From Endothia cerciana (lineage: Eukaryota > Ascomycota > Sordariomycetes > Diaporthales > Cryphonectriaceae): a DNA stretch of 64,000 bases. The DNA is taken from positions 859,097-923,096 of the forward strand of contig JALRMH010000007.1 of the NCBI GenBank assembly GCA_026119935.1, written 5' to 3'. Below, in pieces: positions 47,601 to 56,677 of the stretch. Each line of letters starts with the position of its first letter. Position 1 is the first letter of the stretch. The translations under genes were made by a program, and so were the position numbers. The notes below the pieces were generated by a model that made no database searches, had not been told where the DNA came from, and was given only the letters and a program-made list of their open reading frames with translations.

Positions 47601-48510
47601 CCTTGGCTTTGATGATCATGATGGATTTGGTGTTCTCATTGCCCATTACCACCGCAGCCTTGGAGCACTCCAGGTGGATCGGAAAGAACTGCAGCAATAG
47701 GGGAAGCTCGTCTTCCGAGTAGCGGTTTTCTCGCCGAGTCGCGCCATCTCCTCCTAACGCGGTAGACTGGAAAGTCAGATGATGTTTCCCGAAGCCCATA
47801 TCGCTGCTGTCTGCACCAGGGGGCCCATTGTCCGAGGCCGGATCGCGGGCTGCACTGTCGGCCAGTGGCTCCTTCGTCTTCCTTTCAGCACGCCTCCTCA
47901 ACTTGGCGTGACTGTCATTCTCCCCATTACCAGCAGCCGGAGTTGCCTCCACTGCATCACTGACCATACCCTCGAGGACAGAGTCATAGGCCGCACTGCG
48001 ATTGTAGACGAACCATTCGAGGCCGGATACGACAACGTTGACTCGGCAGGGAAGCTTCGCCTTCCTCTCGTCCTTGCCGTGTGCCTGCGCCCTAGCACTG
48101 TCCTTTTCTTCTGTGAATCCGACATCCCGTACCCTCCACTGCCAGTACGACCAAGTAATGTAGCCCTTCTGGACGAGGATGGTCTCATTGTTGCCATGGT
48201 ACCGCAGCCGGGTGAAGAAGACGCGTCCGCCGAGCAAGGAAATCTGCAGGGCCTGTATGTCGAGATATATGCCGTACGCCCTCCAGGTATATGTTCGGAT
48301 GACCAGTGAAACCAGGGACGCGAACGCTCTGTTGAAGTAGGCGAGGAAGAAGACGGATAGCACGAGCGCAACGATACAGTAGCCTAGGAATATGCTGCCA
48401 GGTGACAGTGTCAGCGCACCGCAGAATCCGGAATCCCCTCTGGAGGACTCAACATACCCGCTGAACCCAGAGTTCGCGTAGGGACTCCTTTCAATAGGGC
48501 TACGGTCCAT
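38686..48510 (-). CDS. CSF1: Csf1/BLTP1 bridge-like lipid transfer protein
   Basis: An uninterrupted 9.8-kb exon encodes 3274 aa from the ATG at 48510; the open frame extends 14 codons further without an ATG. A single N-terminal membrane segment (about 41-60, LGYCIVALVLSVFFLAYF) is followed by the family signature around DIQALQISLLGGRVFFTRL and RYHGNNETI, then GYITWSYW. The rest is the very long repeating beta-groove protein typical of the BLTP group, with Ser-rich disordered insertions near 1250-1340. Csf1 in yeast sits at ER contact sites; with its animal relatives BLTP1/Tweek it is thought to channel phospholipids in bulk and is needed in the cold and for GPI-anchor synthesis. Length (2958 aa in yeast) is larger by about 300 residues. 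No frameshift or stop is seen. Confidence 0.93.
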   Translation of the reverse strand: MDRSPIERSPYANSGFSGYVESSRGDSGFCGALTLSPGSIFLGYCIVALVLSVFFLAYFNRAFASLVSLVIRTYTWRAYGIYLDIQALQISLLGGRVFFTRLRYHGNNETILVQKGYITWSYWQWRVRDVGFTEEKDSARAQAHGKDERKAKLPCRVNVVVSGLEWFVYNRSAAYDSVLEGMVSDAVEATPAAGNGENDSHAKLRRRAERKTKEPLADSAARDPASDNGPPGADSSDMGFGKHHLTFQSTALGGDGATRRENRYSEDELPLLLQFFPIHLECSKAAVVMGNENTKSIMIIKAKGLTGEIDAVATETPDPYRQLYKIKLDSPVVEMRDNEDYREDQVERALRERQVAQDSEPLPRRSVFHRYRRRALNRLRDLVPLWRSSVESFSPGERTPTATADRQNPGPGSDHWQGLTRYLDDLEKNEHLRWASVEYAAENTVLDTPEATITVYWDTPSLVAPRRSNTFDKQAESDRARNINGDEPPAWGINISIKGGSVNYGPWADRHRAELQRVFFPGLCKDSQPAKPLPTGASRVPTQFQLYVELDDDVILRVPIREESKNWRFRGKEPPYKTEKVRDNRRTRNRSKQSEQATAGGSERQYGWLDVRIAANATVSYRMDMVAGPSGFSSALDLDFPKTEISSSINHEVLWKSGKQRISCDLSTPLRWNALRQWKFDIDTEELDLFILRDHIFLLTDLVNDWSSGPPAEYLVFTPFKYSLDLHFRNLNLYLNVNDGNIINKPTDLEDNTYIIIKSPLLDASTCIAIDKYRPSKNMIPFDVKAEEAFIDLHVPPWNTQASFLRSTSIGHLENLAVDGKYHYNAITSAATTDTLVLNINGQSPVVHLYGFVVRYFLKMKDNYFGDDVHFKTLEEHQDMLKLKETDPDAELRAKPPPKKSNDMDVILSVRADDPKVSLPANLYSAERNVQIDASSLAIDLRFTNYYMDMDLVLSPAHFALGHGDTGTTTPLSTNATTELFIDGANVYGHRVFGLPPTEPTYLCNWDISVGAVTGECSATFLTALMSGGKAFGLTFDDEENALIPASAIVLYDVTFLRVFVQSIKLWLHVDEAAFLFSTGSIDVNYNDWARSHYSKRANIKIPDIELSCVNAESVSRYRARPNNDGVDTDLLVRTSVHLATVGRKFDFSKQRRLQQELVKREDQRTLRTPFLLLPGIPEEHVPVSVEPPAQSIPPIPQPEAAEAMSNDQVSFSTGSTSRRSRGHKHKTSFLSISTSSTSSVIRPGSTRRSSGHSRMPEGLQPFTPVDQPHAGPQSLHRREASGSTDHHSAFYSAHGDFGDGRDPGHNTVAFSSQYFAPYFPLETIQPNTAETLVSSIEADEASDSTDNKFDLNDVDPSTLKEDRAYSSILVELPTGLTGFVNLAAARHVATLMSALQLSEPEDVLDAVQIEVMTDIFGKQSKRKVNGSISDLHLRIPRANLRVVNSSQLDSSEPPQEEQDQYDFRLGDLALTTRAEKTWDDPFDASSFRTRNSFHSRLGLFEISAAERLAARLDTHAAGKAQVENIMVSMGSKDVTYVDGDIGAINCSLSSEKIEYLASLVHRTTTLASELGKIFSPTIPREDKLKKYLIHRLVAEGQGARDPAFLIRPSAVLRSATDHLRTYDSWKLMGRLRQIWTTLDPAKCDGLRLDCLRPSLDVPNDVRQQVVSGFHSWRSWDLGDMDNTGLIQHVFGKVSTVKTGSSNTNLPRLAVMRLRDVRLVLDPGPKQNEIMFAEVTTRFQDRGLPGTERDPVLNGNESAGSASVMMLNVYCGEAAIKLNWDLLELVDDVLRLYTRLQNKDEQQPKGSQEPSSKVSGNMIHVAIAVGRGEIAFDAINLNAASLVSGMKASLLIRKASSETQDMDFILGCDAVTSRMRSHGQVLGGFQLRDPAVIASHTLQATETTDRHTIKASANSKQLTFAVEQDPIGLLEVLDLLVKDEAARLKRLLGQLPSSPRPTRSERKIADRLSSFRVNVAMFLDAYYISIPLLQSLTYRISGVVARAAMAANFGKELIFDFDIKENSHEIQARVNNELRSLSLFQIPPLNGRVKYRLSEGEKSISTVASVELINLDASAVYSLLSALNRPEISNAANDVQEQVKVLQGHIRETFNTDSRPAIPQDTPTDNQLKPPVVYVAHVTLEGLKIFGNSPLKSDVEPLAHILFGLGRIHLRMTNRPEPARPILDNPEIYINLQQIEWKIARGVEGNFRTCGSLAFGALITATANLAEDGSEQRHFNITTDGFDVILSPETISTSVDVAGYMNDKIKDLDTSRELELLRKLRQTKPKITLNDEQEEEEESDFFDSFLSSARYNFEIRRMQIAWLVLMDTREPSHGKEDLVFTWDKVQLGTRTRNSARLSVENLQVQTVPADQAKKMHSANSALMPEVVFNVAYVSTASTRRMAFQAVGKSLDLRLTSGFVIPVAHIVDSIKLSVDNARQATQHWAPPRRISQQIETPAQKTAEPRRSLLGSKRMESLLLDADFAGAKVYLVAKKDSDDPSQSSQGSRAGLAGKYGQFTADDSRKGTLLKSPGVAFKVEYRDSGKEDPSLYGELMIDASDNTLHPSFVPLVMDLTSSIKEIVGSDSKEKAEPRETLATAKPAQEDYLLDPNVVIGRLKLNLGLRICKQVFTLSCQPIARVEATASFDDVYVTINTVVSVDQGKFFAVSGAISNLYASVRHVYSREETGHFKVDSIVLSLMNSKHVSGISGLSAILKFSPMGVSVNTKQLQDFLLFREIWLPRDVRQSSSTNPVAKLQAETSQGHLVQRYQQVAATAAFPWTATVSMAALEISVDLGQAIGKSKFVIEDFWVSSKKTTDWEQNLCMGFQRIGVESQGRMSGFVALQDFQLRTSIEWPERQQALIETPMIQASVTFSHFRVKAAFDYQAFLVADITSLDFLMYNVRRSRDELGDRLVATLNGEAVQVFGTTTSAAQGVALYQAFKKLVAERQASFETSLREIEKFMKRGSVTSAAAIVQRPSIPKARGDEILSKAPISLDTDVVVTLKALNLGIFPTTFSDHQVFKAEAMNAQARFAASLDDHRIHSILGLTLGQLRIGLAGVRSAGAPKALSELSVEDVVNSATGSRGGTILKVPKVEAVMQTWQTPDSPQIDYIFKSAFEGKVEVGWNYSRISYIRGMWGNHSRSLAQAYGREVALTSAIKVTGVLPEPASSSSIELQQNEKKEKQPEDGDGKGEQQGKITAEVDLPQSKYEYHALEPPVIETPQLRDMGEATPPLEWIGLHREKLPNLTHQIVIVSLLELAGEVEDAYSSILGSS

Positions 48511-49121
48511 CGTAACGATGATCGTCGTCCTCAGCCAGCGGTGGCACTCCACACTCTCCGGGTTCTGTCAACTGCTCCCATACAGCTGACTACCGTCGCC
48601 ATTCCCCCATATCATGCCATTCCAGGTCCAATTGAAAAAGGGCGTCTCTCGAGATGTGGTATCAGGGAGCTTGGGTGTTGTGGGCCGCGGTTTGTTTTGT
48701 TTTGTTACTGTCGTTGCGGTGCAGTTGATACCAAGCTCTCTAACGAGTTTAGGAGGCAAGATTGACATTCTATCCTGTCAGGGGTTTCTGTACGTAGTGG
48801 CTCAGCAGGCACTGGCCCCACGTCATTCAACGCCCACAGACGTCCCTGGAGCATCGGTGCTGCTTGGTGCTACCCCAACCTTGACCTAACCAGTGGGGTC
48901 CAGCCCTGTGGTGCAAGCACAGCACACCTCCCTGCTCTCCCCAACGACGACATGGCATGTGCCACTTGCATCGTCTGTAGTCGTCACCCGGGTTTGCCCC
49001 ATCCTGCACATGATCCTCACCACCAAATCCACCACACCTCTCAGGATGGTGGCCTTTTAGGGCATTGTCCTCTTGTCCCTGCACTCCTAACTCTTGGTTC
49101 GTACCGTTTACGTGCGAGACC
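48511..49121. promoter_or_regulatory. Divergent promoter region CSF1 / DUF300 gene
   Basis: 611 bp between divergent starts; must contain both promoters and leaders. No microsatellite or further gene seen. Confidence 0.5.
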
Positions 49122-51161
49122 ATGTCTGGAGGCACAGGCCAGAAGCTCACCTACGCCACCACGGTGGTCGCTGGCGTCGCGTCCTTATCAGCGACCGTCC
49201 TGTCCCTCATGTGAGTCTCGTGGCAGCCCTGGGTGCGTCCCGGAATTCTTCAGGTCGCTAACATGCCGTCTGATAGATCAACATGGCTTCAGACGTACGC
49301 CCAGAGCCTGCCTGCCCTGCTCCCCCAGTCGCCATACTGATGTGCCTCTAGCAAGAACTACAGGAAACCATTGTTGCAGCGATATGTCGTGCGCATACTG
49401 CTCATGTGAGTCTGTTGGGCCGCCCGCGTCCGGTCGACAGGCACGGGTCTAACATGCGCTTCTCCAGGGTGCCGATCTACTCGATATCCTCATGGATCAG
49501 TCTCGTCTCCTTCACGGCCGCACAATTCGTCGATCCGATACGCGACGTCTACGAGGCCTTCACCATCTACACCTTCTTCCAGCTCCTGATCAACTACCTC
49601 GGTGGCGAGCGGTCCCTCATCATCCTGACCCACGGTCGGGCCCCCGTCAGCCACCTTTGGCCCCTGAACCACGTCCTCTCCCCCGTCGATATCTCTGACC
49701 CCTACACCTTCCTGGCGATCAAGCGTGGCATCTTACAATACGCCTGGCTGAAGCCCATCTTGGGCATCTCCGCCATCGTGATGAAGGCGACAGGGACATA
49801 TCAGGAGGGCTACATAGGTGTGAGCTCGGGCTACCTGTGGAGCGGTATCATCTACAACATCAGCGTGACGGTGAGCCTGTACTCGCTCGGGCTGTTCTGG
49901 GTGTGCATGCACGACGACCTCAAGCCCTTCCGGCCCGTGCCCAAGTTCCTCTGCATCAAGCTCATCATCTTCGCGTCCTACTGGCAGGGCTTCGCCCTGT
50001 CGATCCTGGTCTGGCTGGGCGCGATCCCCGACGACGTGAAGGGCTACACGCCGGACAACCTGGCGGCGGCGATCCAGGACGCTCTCATCTGCCTCGAGAT
50101 GCCCATCTTCGCTGTGGCGCACTGGTATGCGTTCTCGTGGCACGACTTTGCGGACAACAGCCTGTCCGCAGCCCGAATGCCGGTCTGGTACGCCTGTCGG
50201 GACGCGTTCGGTCCCCGGGATCTGATCGAGGATTCGAAGGAGACCTTTAGTGGAGACAAGTACAAGTATCGGTATTTCGACGCGAGCGACAGGGTCATGG
50301 CTCACGAGGACTCGAAGTCGAGACTGGCGAGGCTGAAGGCGGGCATGCGATACGAGAGGGGCGGCAAGGGGAAGTACTGGCTGCCGAGCCCTGGCGAGAT
50401 CAACGAGGGTACGTCTTTGCTGCGTGGCGAGTCGAGCCGGGATAGGGCGGTCATGACGCATGGAGCGCTGGATGAGGATCCCACCTTGGATGAAGATATG
50501 GAGGGCTTGTACCGCAAGGCCAGGAAGCTCGAGTTTGGCGACTGGAATGTGGGTTCTATCACCCTGCCCTGCTGCCTTGAGATCACCTTACTGACTTCGT
50601 CCGCAGTACCCCGTGTTGACCGCCAACAAACCCTACCGGGACATGTGGGTCACACCACAACCCAGCTTCGCTCGACTGCCCGGTGTCGAGCCCCGATCAC
50701 CCTCATCATCCCCCTCAATCACGCGCCCAATGCCAGGGCCAAGGACCCCTAGCACTGACCTCATAGAATCCAAAACCAAAACAAAGAAGAAGGGCAAAGG
50801 CAAAGACTCCCCGGACTCATCCGGCTCGAGCCAGAAGGCCCCGGCTCACACCAACCAGAATCACCACCACCATCACCACCAATCGAAATCCCCACCGCTC
50901 CCCCACGAGGAGGACGCAGGCCCATCGGGCTTCGGAACCGCAAACGAAGACTACAACACCCTGACGGAGGAGTACCTCGAGGCAGCGCGGCACACGGGCT
51001 ACGACGGGCGGGTGAAGAACGTCGAGAACGAAGGGCCCTTGGTAGAGGGCTCAAAAGCCTGGGAGGAAGAACATGAGGAAGCTGAGAGTACATCGGCGGT
51101 CGCGACGCCGGTCGGAGCCATCGACGGAACAGATGAGTTCAGGAATGTGTGGCAGCGATGA
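49122..51161 (+). CDS. DUF300/TMEM184-type (OST-alpha-like) membrane protein
   Basis: Exons 49122-49210, 49277-49294, 49352-49405, 49468-50548 and 50607-51161 encode 598 aa. Three small 5' exons, one of only 18 nt, carry the first membrane segment and the KNYRKPLLQRYVVRILLM motif. Exon 4 has the family signatures VPIYSISSWISL, the NYLGGER motif and KPFRPVPKFLCIKLIIFASYWQ, seven membrane segments in total, then EMPIFAVAHWYAFSW. The cytosolic tail of about 280 residues is low-complexity with an Asn/His-rich patch. Relatives are human TMEM184 and the alpha subunit of the organic solute transporter, and plant vacuolar LAZ1 proteins; fungal members are little studied and the substrate is unknown. 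The HH-rich tail is probably disordered. Confidence 0.9.
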
Positions 51162-52209
51162 AGGGGCGAGTACAGCGCCTCTACTTGGATGGATTACAGC
51201 AAGCACACTTTGTATGCGCCTTGATACCCTCTACTTTCTGTGGTATTTTTCTATATTGGTATTTTCTCGCAGGCAAGGGTTCAGTGGTAGAATATACTGG
51301 CAACAATGCATGGTTCTAGCATGGCATGGCGTATAGGGCCAATGAAAACATTGCTGTCGCATGGTACTCGAGTGTCCGTGTCAGAGCATGTTTCCAATGA
51401 GAAGACATCCCAGACCGTAAGGTTCGTCCAGATTCCTCGAGACTGAAGATGCAAGAGCAGCAGTCCTCAAATGCGTACTGTTGTCTATGGGAACGGAGAG
51501 AATGAGAAGGAAAACGTATATTGAGAACAGTAATCGTAAACAGTGCTTACAAACGGTAGCCTCTTCTCAAGCTTCGCTAACGCCATTGTATTGCTGATGG
51601 GGGTATCCGTTCTCTCTGTTAAGTCCGCAGGTCTGTTCCTCCTTGATCAATGAAAGAAAATAAGGTGCTAGGCCTTACGCAGAAGACAACCTAGTGACCA
51701 CGCTCCGGTGTTGAACCACTGAAGCATCATGCGGGCCGCCATACGCGTGGAACCGTGCCGTGGATATGTTGGAGGTCCTCCTTCCTCCCCTTGACAAGAA
51801 ACCCGAGATGTTCTACCTCCAACACAATGACTTTCCCATGAGGCACTTAATCATCGTAGGGCCTGCCCCCCCCCCCCCCAATGCTTGAAATTGTCCTAGA
51901 CTCCGGATTTCGTCGATAAACTTCCTGCCGAGATCCGCAACGCCGTGCACCATGAAAGTCAGGGCAACAGAGCCCGTGAAAGTTGCGGCAGGAGGAGGGA
52001 AAGCACAAAACATGGTCGTGTCCGCAGCAGTCGTTGCATGCCAATGTCGTTGGGCCAGCGTCGCCCGTTCGCGCGCTTCGAGCCGGAACTGGACCCAAAC
52101 GGAATTCCAAAGTATTCCTTCGAAAGCATCGTCGATCCAAAGGTCCGCGATGCCACTGGCGGTCATGATATTCTAGGCATCATTCATGTGCAAAATATCC
52201 AGCAGCGCC
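51162..52209. other. Convergent 3' region
   Basis: 1.05 kb between the stop codons of the DUF300 gene and the transcription factor gene. A pure C run lies at 51866-51879. A 117-codon minus frame (51813-52166) directly downstream of the transcription factor and overlapping plus frames do not look like protein. Confidence 0.5.
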
Positions 52210-55200
52210 CTAAGCTGTGGGTGAGGATGCAGCAGCCTGAGCCGTCTGTGGGGCAAGATCAGGCTGTGAATCACCCTGGCCGCTAACCTGACCACTACCC
52301 TGACTAGATTCTTGTGCATAGGACTGGGAGCCTTGCTGGAGGCTGTGACCAGCCGCAGGTTGAGGAGCAGAGGCGAGGCCTGGAGCTTGAACAGGGCCTT
52401 GGACTGAGGATTGGACTTGCTCCTGGAAGGGCTGTAGGTGGTCGGGAAGGAGAATCGTCGAACAAAAATGCAGCTCCAGGGTGCGCGAGTTGGTGGGCTC
52501 AAAGGGGGGATCTTGCCGCCGCTTGATGACATCGGCAGCTAAAGTAAGGTCAGCACCACTATATGAGCATCAGTCATCACGGTCGGATCACTGACCTTTC
52601 AGGTTGACTCGCTCGAAGTACGAGCTGTAAAAGGGATCATGATCCTCAACAACAAGCACACCGTCGCCCGCCCGTACCTCAACCTTGGGCATGGCTTTAC
52701 GGATGGTTAAAAGCATGCGCAAGAGCTCAGCAATCTCGTCACCTTGCCCGATGAAGTAGCTTGGTTGCTTGCTAGGATGGGGCCAAGGTTGGTGCATCTG
52801 GGTGAGTTGCTCCCAAACCTTGAACGCCCAGGTGGCCTTCTCAACGCTGATGAGCAGTAGCAGGATCGCGAAAAACATGTTCTCGTCGATGGAAGCACGA
52901 CCATCCTGAAGATCACGTTGCATATGCCTTAGGAGCTCCTTGCTCGCGACCTCAGCTCTCTGCTCGGCTGCCGCCGTGAGCTGCAGCCCTAGCACCTTGC
53001 AGGCTTCCTCCTCTGCCTCTCTCATGATCGGGCCGGCCACTGCCTGCCGGACATCGGGAGATGGCCGAACGTTGAACTTCCACTCCAGCTCCCGTTCGAT
53101 AATTTCGACGCAGGCCCAAAGCTCAAGGGCCAGCTTCAGGTTTCGGTCAGGCACATTACTCCTGTTGGCCAGGCCGAGGGCGATCTCAAGAGTGATGCGT
53201 GAGAAGCTAGATGCCTCCTTGCTGACGAGCTCCGGCAGTATGTCTTTGACATAAGCCTGCATCCTGTCGGGAAGATCGTCGCGGGGATCGATCATGACGA
53301 CCTTCGGCAAGACGGTCTGGTAGTCCCTGCTGAGTGTAGGATCAAAAATCGCACCGGGCTCGGTGCCCAGGAGTGCCTCGCAGCCAAGGGTGATGCCGGC
53401 ATCAGAGTGGGTAGCTTCGAGCACCACGATTGGATACTTGGTGTTCCACTTGGTCTTGCAGGCATCTATTTCGGTCTTGCGGTGATGCTCATGAACGCGA
53501 GCATTGAACAGGTCTATCTTGTCAGTGAACTTGGTGCGAACACAACCAGACCGCCAGATCCGGGGTGACAAGACCTTGCGACAAGTCTCACAAGGGTCGC
53601 CCTCCGAGCACGTCTTCCTCAAGATCCGGCAGCGAATGCAGGCTCCAATCTTCCTTATGTTCTGGACCTCCTTCCGGCGGGGCTCAGAGAATCGTGATCG
53701 TGCGTGTCGTCCCTTGGTGCCGTTCTGATCAACGCGAAAGACGGAGCGCGATGGCTCTCCCAGCATCGGTGGCATGCCAGGAGGCGCCGTTGGCGCTGTC
53801 GTGCCCGCGCCAAACGTATACTGGCCCCATGGCAGCTGTGAACTCCCGGAGGGAAGCCCTGTGGAGGGCGCTGAGGTCTGGTTATTAGGAGCTGGCGAGT
53901 GGTTGTGTAGGCTCGGTGTGCCAAGTTGCTCCTCGCCTGCTGTTGGTGCGCTGAATCCGGGAGACGTTGTCACTTGGGCTGGAGAATGGCGGCTCTCTGT
54001 GCTAGTATCGTTGGTAATGAATGGCACAATGTGCCCGATGGCGTGGGAAGCCAGAGGAGGTGTGGACGGGCCACGCGACGCCTCTCCAATGGCTCGGGCG
54101 AGCTCTTGGCGGAGGTTTTCCTCTGGGTTCCGGTCAAAGTTGTCGAAAAGCGTGGGATCCAGCAGTCCTCCTGTGTTCAGCCGCGCAGTGGCTGCAGTAG
54201 CGACAGAGACGGTGGGATTGCCGATGGGATCGGCAGCCTCATCAGCAGGGCGAGCCTGCTTCTCAACACCGACGGGGCTACCAAAGTCAACGTCGACTAT
54301 GAGAGGCATTAGAACTTGCCTGGTACAGTTCTGAGGGAAAGATCGTTCCTGGTGGAAATTGAGAATATACCGACCTTGCTTGTCCTGCAGTTGGGGGTGG
54401 GACTGATCTTTTCGTGGTGTGGACTGGGGACTCGAGAAGGCAAACTGATCGTGAACCTGGAAGGAGCCGGATCCACCAGGTGCAGTTGAGACAGAGGAGG
54501 GGTTCGACATCAAAACGTCATGCATCGGCTCAGCAGTGGACATGTGATGCTGAGAATGCCCGTCATCCTCTCCGAATTCGCGGTCGTCACGGTCCATCCG
54601 GCGGGACACCTCTGCAAGGGCCTCCAGACGAGTCCAGCTCTGCTGGGACTGCAGCAGTTCAAGGTTCAGGGGGGGCATCCCGGTGGGGACCTGCTGCTGG
54701 TGCTGGACCTGCTGCTGGACCTGCTGAACCTGTCGAGGCTGCCTCTGCTGTCGAGACTGAGCAGGGCGCTGGGGATCAATATCGGCGAAGCGGAGGGCCG
54801 CATCGACACGTTGTTGGGAAGAGATCATCGTGCATTTCTTAGTGAGATGCTTCCTCAAGCTCTCGGTCCTGCCCTTCTTGAAGACCTCGCCGCACAGCTT
54901 GCAGCTGTGGACATATCTATACGGCATGGGTCAGTTGAGGAGGCGCACATCAATACAAGTCTGGCCCGTGATGACGGACGGAGGATGGGGAGCATGATCT
55001 TTTTCCGATGGCTAAGGTGCAAAAGGAAAAGGAATAAATAAATAAATAAAATAAAAAAATCGACAAGGCAGAGCCATCGGTGGACACCTGGGCGAAGAGT
55101 GACGCATGGCTAGAGGGGGAAAGGGGGATATGAGACTCTGGGCCTGCACGAATGCGCAAGGACTCGAGCGACTCGACGGGACTCGGCCGGGCTCAACTCA

Positions 55201-55275
55201 CCGGTTGGAATTGTCCTTAAGCTTCTCTCCTCGGTCGAAGTACTGCTTGATGATGGGGTGCTGGAGACGGCCCAT
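52210..55275 (-). CDS. Transcription factor with BED-like finger and Zn-cluster
   Basis: Exons 55275-55202, 54916-52596 and 52538-52210 encode 907 aa. The opening MGRLQHPIIKQYFDRGEKLK followed by Cys30, Cys33, His48 and Cys53 (C-x2-C-x14-H-x4-C) is a BED-like zinc finger, common at the start of this fungal family. A Gln-rich tract (about 60-95) and long Ser/Pro/Thr-rich region follow. At about 450-482 a Zn2Cys6-like cluster ACIRCRILRKTC-(x5)-CETC-(x12)-C is seen; the last spacing of 12 is longer than the usual 6-8. The rest (about 490-780) is helical and probably regulatory. A third exon supplies a Gln/Ser-rich tail. Without the 285-bp first intron the finger would lack its N-terminal cap. 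It should be a nuclear DNA-binding regulator; targets cannot be inferred. Confidence 0.85.
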
Positions 55276-55399
55276 GGTGGATGATGATCTGACTGCCAGA
55301 GGCAGCTGGACTCTTCCCAGACCTGCCAGGTAGCCGGCTCGGCCTCTTCGCAGCCTCGCAAGGGCTATGGTGTGGTAGATGGCCGTCGACGATGGCCGC

Positions 55400-55424
55400 G
55401 ATGCGATGCGATGCGATGCGATGG
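55400..55424. repeat. GATGC pentanucleotide repeat
   Basis: Four perfect GATGC units and one GATGG unit in the leader or promoter of the transcription factor gene, about 125 bp upstream of its ATG. Confidence 0.9.
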
Positions 55425-55821
55425 CGGAAAAAATCTGCCGGCGTAAACGACACCGCCTTTTCCAGGATGTGGATCTTCCTGCAGGGACTTGGAAAGGCGG
55501 TATGTAGAAATTAGAGGCGGGACGGCACGGGTAGGTAGGCGGGTGGATGGGGGGGGGGGGGTTAGCGGCCGTCTGAATAAAAGCTGGTGGGGGGCAAAAG
55601 ACGTGTCGTGTCAAGGCTAAATAATTTAGACACTGATTACCTCAGCGCACACCAAACTTGAGATAAGAAGAACATCGTCGTAACAAGCCACCACCTGCTG
55701 TCCTTTGATTGACAATGGGTTTGGGGGTCCTCCTCATGATGAGTGCTATTGTCATTGTCATACAAATATGCTATGGTGCATGATCATGCCTCACAGAAGA
55801 CTCTCGAACTCTCCAACCGGG

Positions 55822-55892
55822 ACTTATATGCACGTCGAACCAAGACTAACACATATACCCTCGCCAGGCCAGGACTTATATGCACGCCGAAC
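55822..55892. repeat. Direct repeat of about 20 bp
   Basis: GGACTTATATGCACGTCGAA at 55822 recurs as GGACTTATATGCACGCCGAA at 55873 with one mismatch, 51 bp apart. No known element is recognised; it may be a duplicated regulatory site or a footprint of a local duplication. Confidence 0.75.
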
Positions 55893-56677
55893 ACCCAAGT
55901 ACTATCCTGGATCGGGTCTTCTCTGGCTCAAGCAGCCTTACCCAGCTGGGCTTCCACCCCCCCCCCCCCCAAAAGACCCCCCAATTACTTGACTGATATA
56001 TTCACATCCACAAGTGATCCAAGCATAGTTCTTAAGAGATGGGCATGCTGTTGGCGCCAGGTATGCATTTCTCGAATCTCCTGGCGAGGGGTGGCACACC
56101 ATCCGCCACTACCACCACCGAGGATTGAAGGTGGCGTAGACCAGGACCGGCCTGCGACAGCATAACTATAGAATCTGATTGAGCGGCTGCTGGCTCACTT
56201 TTGGCCCTCCGCATGGCGTCGGGGCTAGATATTGTATCCGGGTCTCACAGTCGTAGTTTCTCAACAAGCGATACAGGCGGGAGACGAGCAGCACCCGCCT
56301 GGAGGAACTCAGCTCAGCCCCCAAGGTAACGAGAGAGGTGTGGGGGTAAGGACAAGGGCTAGGAAGAAAATGGGGTCCCGACTTTCGAGGGCTGATGCTG
56401 CGGTCCCTGCAGAAGGCTCACGAGACCAAGTCGGCATCGTATCGGTGTCGAGATGCAGAACTTCAGGATGCGGAAGCTGGGAGACGCGTGATTGCCCAGA
56501 CGGGGCTACCTACTCAGTCTCAGTCTTGCATCTGGTCCCGTGTCAGACCTATCTTGTCATCAGGGCTGTGACAAATTCTAAACAAGATGAGTAGCATATC
56601 AACAATACTGACCGGTATCGCTCTTCTAGTCTATGCACACCAGCTCCCCCACTCTCCCGTCTTCCACAGTCATTGCC

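Larger units (their letters stand above)
55276..56677. promoter_or_regulatory. Upstream region of transcription factor gene
   Basis: 1.4 kb upstream of the minus-strand transcription factor and downstream of SEC5. Contains a GATGC pentanucleotide repeat (55400-55419), pure G/C runs at 55549-55561 and 55957-55970, and a 50-bp-spaced direct repeat around 55820-55895. No gene supported. Confidence 0.5.
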
